Source: Isoperla grammatica (taxonomy: Eukaryota; Arthropoda; Insecta; Plecoptera; Perlodidae). Taken from it: a DNA stretch of 64,000 nt. This document shows, piece by piece, positions 11,229 through 21,679 of the stretch. Where the stretch lies: the NCBI GenBank assembly GCA_945910005.1, contig OX246740.1:54987221-55051220 (forward strand). The letters run 5' to 3'. The notes under the pieces were generated by a model that worked only from the letters and a program-made list of their open reading frames with translations, was not told the DNA's origin and made no database searches. Numbering within the stretch: position 1 is the first letter of the stretch; every line of letters starts with the position of its first letter. Position numbers and translations under genes: made by a program.

Positions 11229-11597
11229 ACCAACCGAAATCATTGTCTACTATAAAGCATGAACGCTTCCAGACTTTACCTTACCGCTGTATTATTAACA
11301 CCCCCAATTAATCTATTCCTAACTGTATTGTAGTCAAGCTAGTCTAGCGTATTGTTAATTGGTGTCGCCTATTATCTTGTTGATTGAGACGTGGGTCGGC
11401 TATAACTTACAGCCCGACATCGCCTCCCTAACTTGGAACAATACTCCTTTCAAGTCGCGCGCGCAACCGTTCTCATTAATTGCCCATATTGTCCCGGCTG
11501 GCTTGAGTGATCTCTGCAACCAGGCAACTATATAATACGACATTCACGCTAATACTAGTACCAACCTAACCCCAGCCAGGAAACTATACGACATAAT

Positions 11598-11660
11598 TTG
11601 TCTCGATTAGCCTCGTTGCAAAAATATGAGACGTTAAGCCCAAATAATCAATCAATCAAT
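11598..11660 (+). mobile_element. Retroelement 3' tail with stem-loop and (ATCA)n (copy 2)
   Basis: TTGTCTCGATTAGCCTCGTTG then AAAATATGAGACGTTAAGCCC, followed by an ATCAATCAATCA tail. It is the best-preserved tail of the family also seen at 2.3, 36.7 and 62.0 kb. Confidence 0.5.
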
Positions 11661-11890
11661 ATACGACATTACGCTAATACTAGTACCAACCTAACTGATG
11701 TCAGATTCAAAGAGACATACTTCTGTTTGGGAAACTTCAATTACAGACGTTTTGATAAAATAATAAATTGAAAAACAAAACGTGGTAATGAGCCAGTTTG
11801 AAATGATAATCAATACAGCAATACATCAAGACAGAATGACAAAAGGTAATTCTAACGTGCTTCCAGGTTGCGTAAGTCTGTTTCTCAGTG

Positions 11891-12173
11891 GAGTTCCGCG
11901 GGAGTTTACACCAACCTTTTACTGTAGGTAGTTTTCTTGGTACACCCCTAAAGCAAAGTCCAGTCGAGCAATTATCTCCATTGAAACTCGAGCAAAGGAC
12001 GAGGAACTCAGATGACTGAATACACTCATCACATTCTTCAAGGCGATGAGATCCGATCGTTCTAGGAAAACAAGAAATCCCGGGGTAGCTTACCTTTCAA
12101 CGTATCTATGGGTGTCCAAAACGGGGGGGGGGGGGGAAATGGTGTGGCCATGGTGTAAACTCCCGCGGAACTC
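11891..12173. mobile_element. 283-bp element with perfect 23-bp TIRs
   Basis: GAGTTCCGCGGGAGTTTACA plus CCA at 11891-11913 is exactly inverted at 12151-12173. The interior is non-coding and contains a G14 run at 12123-12136. No clear target duplication is visible, so the superfamily is unassigned. Confidence 0.7.
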
Positions 12174-12597
12174 TTCTGTAGTATAGCTCGGTAGCTGTCA
12201 CACCCTAGAACTTGGCTCGTGCATAAAGCTGAACCATAGCGCGCGCCACTGATAACCAGTGTACCGATCCGAGTATTCTGCGGTGAAGTAAGCGAACAGA
12301 CCGTGAAGCTGAATCACTGACGCAGTAGCTACAACCAACAACTACTGCCGCAATTATCCCAGACTGAAGTTGACAAGTTAACCGGAGTTACAAACTACGT
12401 TGAAAGGTTCCCAGTCGGGAGTCCTTCGGGACCTTTCCAGTGTCTACCGCTGCAGCGACATGACAAGTCAATGTACGACGTGAAGTGAATGTCGTAGCCC
12501 CCCCCCCCCCCCCCCACTAACGAGTCTCGTGCTTCCGAATCAGCCGGGTCTAATAGTACCAACATAATTTTCCACTTCTCTATATTATATAATATAG

Positions 12598-12632
<35 letters not shown>

Positions 12633-12710
12633 TATAATAATAGTTCCTAACATCTACTTGAACCTGTGGTTGATTAGCTGGAGATTCCTGACTAATAAGA
12701 CTGGCACTCG
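12174..12710. other. Spacer with short hairpin and TA repeat
   Basis: No gene is seen. A small hairpin AAAGGTTCCC...GGGACCTTT lies near 12404-12438, a C18 run at 12498-12515 and a (TA)n tract near 12600-12629. Confidence 0.5.
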
Positions 12711-12715
12711 ACTAA

Positions 12716-12861
12716 GGTGCAGTCTTACAATGCCCCAATAACTACTTATTCGTCGAATAGCTTCTTGTCGCCATGGCAACGACCAATCAAAACTCTTGGA
12801 ATCCTCCAAATAGCTTAATTGCTACAAATAACTTTCCTATTAGGAGATTGTAAGACCGGCC
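12716..12861. mobile_element. ~146-bp MITE with X-box and CCAAT (family C, copy 1)
   Basis: The terminal inverted repeats are imperfect, ending in GTCTTACAA on the left and TTGTAAGACCGGCC on the right, and CTAA flanks both sides (12712-12715 and 12862-12865). It contains GTCGCCATGGCAAC (12767-12780), which fits the RFX X-box palindrome, three bases before a CCAAT box. Other copies are near 14101-14254, 34156-34306 and 56662-56802. Confidence 0.75.
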
Positions 12862-13045
12862 CTAAACTGTCTTTACGAATGTGTGAAAGAACGCCTGGAA
12901 TCTGTTGATGATCATTGAAACAGCGTGCATGAAAGAGATGGTAGATAAACGTATCTGAGGACGAGGTCGTTATGAGACTAGTTACGTTGGGCTGGTATAT
13001 CTAATATTATACGATTCCAACGTGGAAAACCAACAGTTACAAATT

Positions 13046-13842
13046 CATGATGTTCACCCGTATCGCTACTTCTCTTGCCGCTCGCTGTCGACCAATGAGA
13101 AGCCAACAGGTCGAGCTACTTGTCTCGATGACGTCATATGTTCACCCGTATCGCTACTTCTCTTGCCGCTCGCTGTCGACCAATGAGAAGCCAACAGGTC
13201 GAGCCACTTGTCTCGATGACGTCATATGTTCACCCGTATCGCTACTTCTCTTGCCGCTCGCTGTCGACCAATGAGAAGCCAACAGGTCGAGCCACTTGTC
13301 TCGATGACGTCATATGGTCACCCGTATCGCTACTTCTCTTGCCGCTCGCTGTCGACCAATGAGAAGCCAACAGGTCGAGCTACTTGTCTCGATGACGTCA
13401 TATGTTCACCCGTATCGCTACTTCTCTTGCCGCTCGCTGTCGACCAATGAGAAGCCAACAGGTCGAGCTACTTGTCTCGATGACGTCATATGTTCACCCG
13501 TATCGCTACTTCTCTTGCCGCTCGCTGTCGACCAATGAGAAGCCAACAGGTCGAGCCACTTGTCTCGATGACGTCATATGTTCACCCGTATCGCTACTTC
13601 TCTTGCCGCTCGCTGTCGACCAATGAGAAGCCAACAGGTCGAGCTACTTGTCTCGATGACGTCATATGTTCACCCGTATCGCTACTTCTCTTGCCGCTCG
13701 CTGTCGACCAATGAGAAGCCAACAGGTCGAGCCACTTGTCTCGATGACGTCATATGTTCACCCGTATCGCTACTTCTCTTGCCGCTCGCTGTCGACCAAT
13801 GAGAAGCCAACAGGTCGAGCCACTTGTCTCGATGGCGTCATT
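13046..13842. repeat. Nine-copy 88-bp tandem array, one CRE per unit
   Basis: Unit starts fall at 13050, 13138, 13226 and every 88 bp to 13754. Units are almost identical, differing at a few sites (GAGCTACTT or GAGCCACTT; one CATATGGTC). Each holds CGACCAATGAG (a CCAAT box), the short dyad TCGACC...GGTCGA and, at its end, GATGACGTCATATG with an exact CRE octamer. The ninth unit has TGGCGTCA instead. The overlapping 74-residue frames across it are a by-product of the repeat. Confidence 0.95.
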
Positions 13843-14100
13843 CACGTCGCTACCCTTGTTATCTCGACAAACAAATTTGTAACGACCAAAAATATCGGTT
13901 TATTGATTTAAAACTTGTGGAACTTTCGAGAGTCATCAAAGTCGGAAATAAAATATAAAGTACGTATTTCAAAGTCCTGGTCAAGTTCTCAAATACCGTT
14001 ACCCCGTGTTTACATAGGCTCTTAAAGTAGGTAATTGACTAAGTGCTCAGGGAGGGGGGGGGGGGAGGCATTAGGCCGCACGCTCTTTTCTTTAAAATGT

Positions 14101-14254
14101 ATTATTTTTTTTAGAATACATTGCCCCAATAGCTATTTTTTTCGTCGAATAACTTGTTGTCACCAAGGCAACTACCAATGAAACCCATTGAAATCCTCCA
14201 AATAGCTGATTTGCTAGAAATATTATTTCCAATGTGTTGATTTTAAAACCGGCC
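14101..14254. mobile_element. Diverged MITE (family C, copy 2)
   Basis: The interior aligns with the other copies: TTGCCCCAATAGCT, TTCGTCGAATAACTTGTTG, GTCACCAAGGCAAC (an X-box variant), then TCCTCCAAATAGCT and finally AAACCGGCC. The ends are eroded. Confidence 0.6.
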
Positions 14255-14564
14255 GAATTGGGTGTGATACGAAAATAGTCGGCAACGACGCAGCACGGCG
14301 TGGCTGTCCTAAAGTTGGCAAAAAGACGCCTCTGTTTGTAACATAAATAATTCAAAATCAATCAAAAATCAAAATAAATGAGCATGTTTCCTTTTATAAA
14401 TACGATTTAAATTAATATTTGAGTACAGTTAAAATGTAGGTTATTTTTTAATTGTCCCCCCCCCCCCCCCCCCCACCACCATTAAACAACCTCTGCTCAA
14501 GCCTATGAACATAACGGAATCCATACTCAAGCTCTCATACCGACTTGAATCTTTATCTACTGCC

Positions 14565-14810
14565 CGTTTCATGCAAGCGGTCTCAACTGAAACTAACAGA
14601 CTCCTGGCGTTCTTTCACGTACTGTAAACATAGTCTTCCGCTTAGTAGAGTGAACTTTTGAGCCTCACTAGTCACACCCGCTGTGTTAAGAACTTTCACG
14701 TAGCTAACCTATGGTCGTAAATTATCCCTAATGAACCAGACGGTAGGAGCTAGAGGAGTTGTAAATTAAGTTGGTACAATTGGAGTCTGCTCTTTACACA
14801 TGTGTATGGG
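14565..14810. repeat. Dispersed repeat family D, copy 1
   Basis: The interval shares ordered blocks with 29765-30040, 50405-50690 and 61176-61370: TTTCATGCAAGCGG, GCGTTCTTTCAC, TAGTCACACCCGCTGTGTT and AAGTTGGTACAATTGGAGTC. The blocks keep their order and spacing. I see no TIR and no protein, and the class is unknown. Confidence 0.55.
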
Positions 14811-15270
14811 TAACAATACTACACTGAGAAATGTCACGTTATTCAACCTGTCACTCACCCTAGGTAGTTGACGCAACTAACACATCTTGAACTAGCACCA
14901 CCGTCGCAATGCACACATTACAATAGCGACCAATCAGAGCGTAGGACGCATCTGTCTGTCGCGCGCCAGGCGGTGAAACTTGGAGCTACTCAACTCGGCA
15001 CCGTTCTAAGGTCTTTGGAGTGACATTAATCACAACCACAAAGTCTTTGTTCACCTTTCACGTCCAAAGAGCTTGCATGGAGTTGATTCGAATGACTATT
15101 ACGTTCAAGGTGTTGTCGTTTTATTTCTTTGCTAGTTTCTACTTTGGAACATTGGCGGAAGGAAAAGGAGAAAGAGTGGGACATTTGGGGGGGGGGGGGG
15201 CTTCCAAAAGGTTAAGATATTGTTCATAATTTTACAATTCTTGGAATGAGTGAAATATGCGTTGAGCATA
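14811..15270. other. Spacer, no gene seen
   Basis: No gene. A CCAATCAG followed by a short GC-rich patch (about 14930-14970) is the only promoter-like feature. A G14 run lies at 15187-15200. Confidence 0.45.
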
Positions 15271-15271
15271 A

Positions 15272-15430
15272 TGGTACGTTTACAGCTACGCGTTGCGAGC
15301 GAAGCGAGGGCGCGAGCTCCAATCAGCGGCCGAGTTTCACGCAAAGAAGTTAATAGTTTCACGCAAACTCGGCCACTGATTGGAGCTCGCGCCTTCGCTT
15401 CGCTCGCAACGCGTAGCTGTGAATTGACTA
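15272..15430. mobile_element. ~160-bp palindromic MITE (family A, copy 2)
   Basis: The arms and centre match copy 1 at 9692-9850 almost base for base, in the same orientation. The right end has drifted (TGTGAATTGACTA). Confidence 0.8.
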
Positions 15431-15534
15431 TAAACTAGACAGTATTATTCGGACGGGTGTTATTCGAACATTTTGACACGGATAATGAATAGTGTTTTGA
15501 ACTAACGCTAAGATTGGAATTCATAGTCGGCCCC

Positions 15535-15638
15535 TACACCTAGGGGCACCCATTTTTGCTATGGATTTGTTTCGCTGATGGGAAATAACACGCAAACAAT
15601 TGTTACCTTGGTAACAATGGGCGCCCCTAGGTGTTCAC
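15535..15638. repeat. ~100-bp foldback sequence
   Basis: ACACCTAGGGGCACCCAT on the left is inverted as ATGGGCGCCCCTAGGTGT on the right with a single bulge. The interior contains GTTACCTTGGTAAC, itself a palindrome. No other copy is seen in the window. Confidence 0.55.
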
Positions 15639-16115
15639 ATACAGTGAACTGCTCCAATGATTGTATCAGGGTTGCAAGTTGTCCGTTAACAACATCACAT
15701 AGGATAAGTCTGTCTGCAGGGAACGAGCCACATCCGTCAGAACATTATCTCGTCAAAAAGTGACACTTGATTAAAATGCTGACTGATATTGCAGCAAGGT
15801 AAACAAATAACTCTTTTCAACGGATTGACACCTGTCACAACCGACTAGGATCGAGTTATGATATAAATAAAAAACAACATATTATTCGGACAGTTTTGTA
15901 AGTGTATCACGTTTATAAAATGCCTGATGTGTGTTTTCAACACAGGAAGTGTAAACATTAAAATAATTTAAACGTTTTTTAACAAATTTTTAAAGCAATA
16001 ATTTTAATTACACTCTAATTTTGTCCAATCTAAACAAAATATTCAAATATTCTATACAACTTTCTAAAGCACTGGTTATCGAGGTAACTACTATTATTTT
16101 AACATTTTCATTTTT

Positions 16116-16340
16116 GTTTTTAGAAGTCAAGCGAAAATATTGAAATACGTTGCTATGTATATTTATAACGGTTTATAATCATGGTTGAAAATTGAAATGA
16201 AGACTACGACACCACCTTGGGTTAAAACTGACACAAAATCGCACTGCCAATCGAAAGAGGTGACGAATGAGATCGTTCCATTTCCCTTTCCCCTTTTAAA
16301 TTTTCATCCATCTTTCTTCATTCCTCCAATAATTACTAAG
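16116..16340. repeat. ~220-bp direct repeat E, left copy
   Basis: It aligns with 16866-17090 over its whole length (for example AGTCAAGCGAAAATATTGAA, GTTGCTAT and CGGTTTATAATCATGGTT), with scattered substitutions. The offset is 750 bp, and the two copies bracket the TA-flanked element at 16339-16861. Confidence 0.8.
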
Positions 16341-16861
16341 GTGACCAGACGTACCGGTTTGACTGGTACAGTACCGTTATCGGAACACTTGTAACGGTGT
16401 CCCGAGAGACTCATTGAAGAGACGTATTTTTACCGGTTTGTAATTTTTGGGGATGTATTGTAATTAGGGGGGGCTTACAGTTGTCGGCTCTCTAGCCCTC
16501 GACACATGCGGGCCGCATTCGCAGACGCTGACTCACACAATCACGCACTCACTCAACTCACAGTCGGCAGAGTTTATTCCGTCAACAGGCGGGTGGCGAA
16601 ATACGACCGGGCATAGGCCTAACATACCTACACAAATGTACCCACATTCATTTAAATACTTAATATGTATTAATTAAAATTTATATGAATAATAATGTGT
16701 TGATATTTATTTTGTGTTACTAATTCATGTTATAAAACTGTTTTCTGTCCATTTCGCACGCAAATTTCGCCTCTTTCGCCCCGACCCCGTGCTTATCCAT
16801 GGAGTTCGTAATCCTTACACTTTGTTTGCCGCGGTTTGCAATATTCAAAATATGGTCACCT
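16339..16861. mobile_element. ~523-bp TA-flanked DNA element (family F, copy 1)
   Basis: AGGTGACCA and TGGTCACCT are inverted ends, and TA flanks both (16337-16338 and 16862-16863). The interior is non-coding and aligns in reverse with 38434-39045 over most of its length, including the GGAATAAACTCTG block and the GTACCGGTTTGAC end. It may belong to a TA-targeting superfamily, but no transposase remains to prove it. Confidence 0.65.
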
Positions 16862-16865
16862 TATT

Positions 16866-17090
16866 CATGTTTTTAAAAGTCAAGCGAAAATATTGAAACA
16901 CGTTGCTATATATATATTTATAACGGTTTATAATCATGGTTAAAATGTAGACTACAACACCAACAACCCCCGCGGATTCAAATTTGGCACAGTATCACAT
17001 TGCCAATCGAAAGAGGCGACGAAATGAGATTTGATTTCCATTTCTCCTTTTTAATTTGTCCTCCATCTTTTTTCATTCCTTCAATCATTA
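16866..17090. repeat. ~220-bp direct repeat E, right copy
   Basis: This is the second copy of the sequence at 16116-16340, same orientation, ending TCAATCATTA. It is more diverged in its second half. Confidence 0.8.
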
Positions 17091-17219
17091 CCCGACGTCA
17101 TATATGGCTTCACGCTCGAGTACATCGTTAAGTAAACAAGTATCGACAAGTCACAAATATCCTCACTTTTCACCGTCATCTCTAGTATTTTATTTTGTGC
17201 GGATAATAAAACCCATGCA

Positions 17220-17627
17220 GTGTTTAAGGGGGCAGCGACCAGTGTAGGGACGCGGCCGGTCAATAGAGCGCGCCACCACCTGAGTCCCTCATTAAAACTA
17301 GCCAGGGGACACGTTCGCTCCGGTCTAGACAATAAAGTCGCGCACGTACATTGGAGAGGATGCCGAGAAGTGCGGGACATGGCCGATAAAGTAGGGGGGC
17401 AGAAGAAGAGAGGGGTCAATGGGAAGAGTAAGAAGTCGTGGGAGGCGATAGAAGGAGCGGAGGTGATAGAAGTGGAAACTGTAACAATAGTGGTGGAGGA
17501 GAGTAGGTATAGAAGATGCGGGAATGATATAAATGGGAACGGTATCGATGGGGTGGGAGGAGGGGGGTTAGTATTAGAAAAAGTGAAAGTAATACAAGTA
17601 GATCTACGAGAAATTGAAATATTGTGA
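17220..17627 (+). other. Purine-rich open frame of unknown meaning (135 codons)
   Basis: The frame runs from a GTG-type start to TGA and is purine-rich on the plus strand from about 17380, giving a Lys/Glu/Gly/Val-rich product. The opposite strand also has a long open frame here (17081-17725), which points to composition bias rather than coding. I recognise no domain, no signal peptide and no splice sites. Confidence 0.15.
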
Positions 17628-17629
17628 CT

Positions 17630-20600
17630 GATAGAAAAAGACTGATAGAAAAAGTGTTTTGAAGTAAATAGCTCGAAAAGTGTGAAACCTTGGTGCTTCC
17701 TGTTTATGTTTGAAATGAGATTCAATATCGAAATATTGTAATGATGCAGGGCTAGATATAACCAAGATTTACAGACATTGAAAATAAGAAAATATTACGT
17801 TTTGATAAAATCAGGCAAATTACATTTGATTGAAATTGTGTCCATTGATTGTCATGTAACGATACTTGGCAGGCATTGCTCTGCTCTGAACACATCGTAC
17901 AATAAGAGTATTAAGTACTTAGAGACGTTTTGAGACATAATAATTGATTGAACTATTGTAAAGCATTATTTTAAAGTATAAAAACACTATTGTTAACTGT
18001 TTCAAAATTTTAAATTGTATCGCATTGACATTACCCAGCGGGGTTTAAGTTGTCTTCACTTCCCACGAGGTTTGTGGACATGTGTGTCTACTTGTGTTGA
18101 AGATATCGCTGACTAAGTGGAGTCACGATGTAGAAAACATAATCCTTCAGTCAGGCAACTTGAAACGAAAATAGTGTATGGGTAAACCCACAGGATTATA
18201 AATCTTCTCTCCTTATTTTGAATATGTGGCACAAAATAATTCTAAATCAGGTTTCTTTGAAACATTTTGTAGAGTGTATGTTATGGTAGTATTGCGTTTT
18301 TGTCTAATTTTTTTTGTATACTCACCTTTGTTTACGTAAGGGGGGTCTTCTAATAGTTAACGACAGTCTTACCTGAAAGAAACAAAACAAAAATGCATTA
18401 GTTGAATGTTCTTTAATTTCGTTTCTTGCGTTACTGCACACCACAATATATATATATATCATAACATTGGTAATTTAGATTCTTTCCTTATAAACCAAAG
18501 ACAAGCTAAATCAAACTCAAAACAGAACATGCATAGAATTGTTTTTTTTTGTGTTGGGTAGCGATAAGAATAATGTTTCTCAACACTTATTGATCTAACG
18601 TGACGTAATCTAATTATTCAAATCAGGTAAAAGCTTTGTATAACCATAACGCACAAATTAAACATATAATTTAAAAGGCAATAGTTTCAGATTTAAGATA
18701 ACCTAATAGGTTTCCTTGTCAGATATAATCGAACATGCCTTATTAATTTGCGTGTGTTTGTGTTTCACATTTCCATTAGAGCTCATTGTTTATTCACCAT
18801 TTTCTTATTTATCTTAGCTGGTGGATAATAGATTGTGATAACATATAATACATGGTCTATGCGTGGGATTGAACCCACCATACTACTCTGTATAAAACAG
18901 ATACACTATATATCACACTTAAACACAAAAGTTGTAGCATTTAACATTTTATTTTCATATATAAATTGCTCCGTCCACCATTTCCGATGCTTTGATGTTG
19001 AATACTATACTTCGATCGCCATTCTCTCAGTTAGTGTTTGAACCGTCGCGCACTGGCGCTCTCTGTCGAGACTTCTACCCAACTACCATTGAATGGAAAA
19101 CACAGACACATTTGTCTTGTGCGGTGGCGTAGATTGGTTTTTAAGTGAACCTATTGAATCGAATCGAATCGAATCGAAGTGAATCGATTCGACCAACGAG
19201 AGAGAGAGAGAACATAGTTCGACTTCCAAGATTAGGAAACATGGTGGCCATGTCGAGAAGTAAATTGAATTACGGCGCGAAACATTCTGTCAAAAATGTC
19301 AAATGTTTTTTTTGTTTTAGTTATTTTCTGTTGTGTTGGTTGCGGAGTTGGTCTTTCTACGACCCTGGGGGTTTGATCGGTGTGTTGGACTGAGGCATCC
19401 ATCATAGAGTGATCCCCGCTTCATCATTCTGACCAGTCGAACTTTGACCCCTGCTTTCAATTCGCATTCCCGGGTGTTTCTCTGGGCCCCGGGGGCAAAG
19501 ATCGGGGTCACCCCCCCCCCCCCCCCGTCTTGGAAACGCGCACGCGAGCGGACGATAAAAAGATCACGTTTTTAATTTGTCAAATGCGTTCTGATGGACA
19601 ATTTATCTAGTTGGTAGTTTCCGGAAATCTTCGGATTGGAAGCAATCGCCCCGAGTGAACATTTCGGTGGGATTGAACGTGAGCTTGGAATTCCGAGGTT
19701 CATAAAGTATGCAACAACTTTCTCGCTGGTGCATTACGTAAACAACGAGAGGGGTTTTCCTCGTGTGATGCCTTCGAATGTCTGCTACTTTAGCGTAGAT
19801 TTTGAAACAGCAAATTTAGACTTACTCTGGGAGAAACTACACCAACTACTAGTTTAAATTCATAGCTATCAAATAATGGCTTTTCACCACTCTTTTAATT
19901 CATACTAACCCTAAATGTTCTAATTGATATGTTACACAGCCGTGGTTTCTGGAATTGTTTGCATATCTTGGTCCTGCCAGTATGGAAGTTTACCCGTGGA
20001 TCTAGTCAGTTCTAAACTTGGAGTTATATAATATGAAAAACAATCTACAAAAATGATATCATTAACAATTGAAATTAATCCAAACTCACATGAGACTTTT
20101 TATTGAAATTATTCATCAACCAAAACGTAAAACAAAAGGCACTTCTATTTGACTTTAAAACGACACAAAATGATATATTATTTGCATTTATTATTACTGC
20201 AGACTCGAACATACGAATGTTTACAAATAGTTAAGTTTTACGAATGACTTATACAAATGAATACAAATTAAATGGTGATGTAAACATTTTATTCTCACGT
20301 GTCCGAAGTGGGCGTAGTGTTTATATTTTGGTTTGTGTGTCTTCCGTGGGCTTGAAATATTACCATGCATTTATCACCGACCCCGTGAGTTTCATAGCTT
20401 TAGACAGCTGTTCCCTTAATGAAGATACATGCGGCCACATGTTAACCAACAGGTGATATTGTGTCTGAGTGTATGAATACAAACCATTGAATTACAAACA
20501 ATTATTATGATTAATAAGTATATAAACTCATATTAACCAATATTCTCGCCGCTGCACTGCTTATCACATTCAAATATTCCTTTGTGATCGGATATCGCGT

Positions 20601-21540
20601 TTAATATTTAAGGAAATATTGTGTTACAATTTGAAGACAATTTTTAAATTCGACCCTCTGAAATTGACTATATGAAATAACAATGTACGGATCTTTATAG
20701 TAACTCTCATGTACAAAATATAATTCAAATTACAAAAGTGTTACCAATACGATTTGAGTACCTTGTGTTTTCGACTAATAAACTAGATTAACGCAATCGT
20801 CTATACCATGAACTAAAACACAGAGGGTAAATGTTTGTACTAGACATTCTAGAAATTACCGGGTCAATTTTGACCTAACCTTCACATCTGGGGTCTTTAT
20901 ATTCTCGTATCCATAGAGGGTCAGGGGTCGTCAGGGGTCCGAGCACTGAAGAAAACTATCGAAAAATATCTTACTCTAAATTTAATTTAAATCTAGCGAT
21001 CAGTTTCTGTGAATCTGTACTATTATTACCAAATCGACGTTCTGAGTGATTGTGATAAATAATCTCAAAAAAACAACGGAACGATTTTTTTTTGTATTCG
21101 CTCTCATTCTGCTGGTGTGTCGTCACAGTGCCGGGGGGAGGGGGGGATGAGACGATATGCTTAGTTTTACTCGGCCAAGCGTGAGGGGGAGGAAGGGGGG
21201 GTTGCATTATGTTTGGTTGCGTCGCATGCCAGATATTTTCCATCCTTTCAAGGGTGGAAAACTCGCATAACCTAATGCTCGTCCTAATACCAGCCGTGAC
21301 TACAACCAGAACTATAATTTACACGGGTCTGTTCAATCACTTTTATGTCATGGAAGTTAACCATAAATATAAATATCGCTCAGTCTCAACATTACATTCA
21401 CCATTTAATGTTTTATCTTCCTCTATAAACTAGTTTCAAGTCTCGGGGAGAGATAGTGTAAAATACTAACAAACGAATACTGAAAAGAACGATGCTACTA
21501 CGATGCAACCACGTATTTTCAGATATTTATTTACAGTCAA
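17630..21540. other. Long AT-rich stretch without a recognisable gene
   Basis: No gene can be supported. Landmarks are: a degenerate tRNA-like B box on the minus strand near 18860-18880 (GGTTCAATCCC); a short GAATC repeat at about 19153-19190; a C16 run at 19511-19526; and the dyad GGTCAATTTTGACC near 20861. Confidence 0.5.
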
Positions 21541-21675
21541 GTCGCTCCGAAACAACCTTACAGATGTTTTCCTCATAGACGAGTGAATCGTGGCCAATCA
21601 GCGATTGGTATTTGGAATCCGAGCTCGCTGATTGGCTAAGAATAGTAAAGTTGTTTCCAGACGACTGAATAGCGA
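21541..21675. mobile_element. Degenerate foldback element (family G, copy 1)
   Basis: It shares AACAACC, TACAGATG, AGACGAG and GTGGCC, in that order, with 49041-49172. Internally CCAATCAGCG is inverted as CGCTGATTGG. The ends are eroded. Confidence 0.4.
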
Positions 21676-21679
21676 ATTG

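Noticed and set aside
13047..13911. Eight overlapping ~74-residue frames starting MFTRIATSLAARCRPMRSQQVE
   Set aside because: They repeat because the 88-bp monomer repeats. Since 88 is not a multiple of three, successive units change frame, so no continuous repeat protein exists.
16116..17090. An LTR retrotransposon with 220-bp LTRs
   Set aside because: The direct repeats lack TG...CA ends, a primer-binding site and a polypurine tract, and the interior is a separate TA-flanked element.
17081..17725. A 214-residue frame on the minus strand
   Set aside because: It is the pyrimidine-rich complement of a purine-rich stretch, gives low-complexity Ser/Pro/Phe/Thr sequence and has no recognisable domain. 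Both strands being open points to composition bias.
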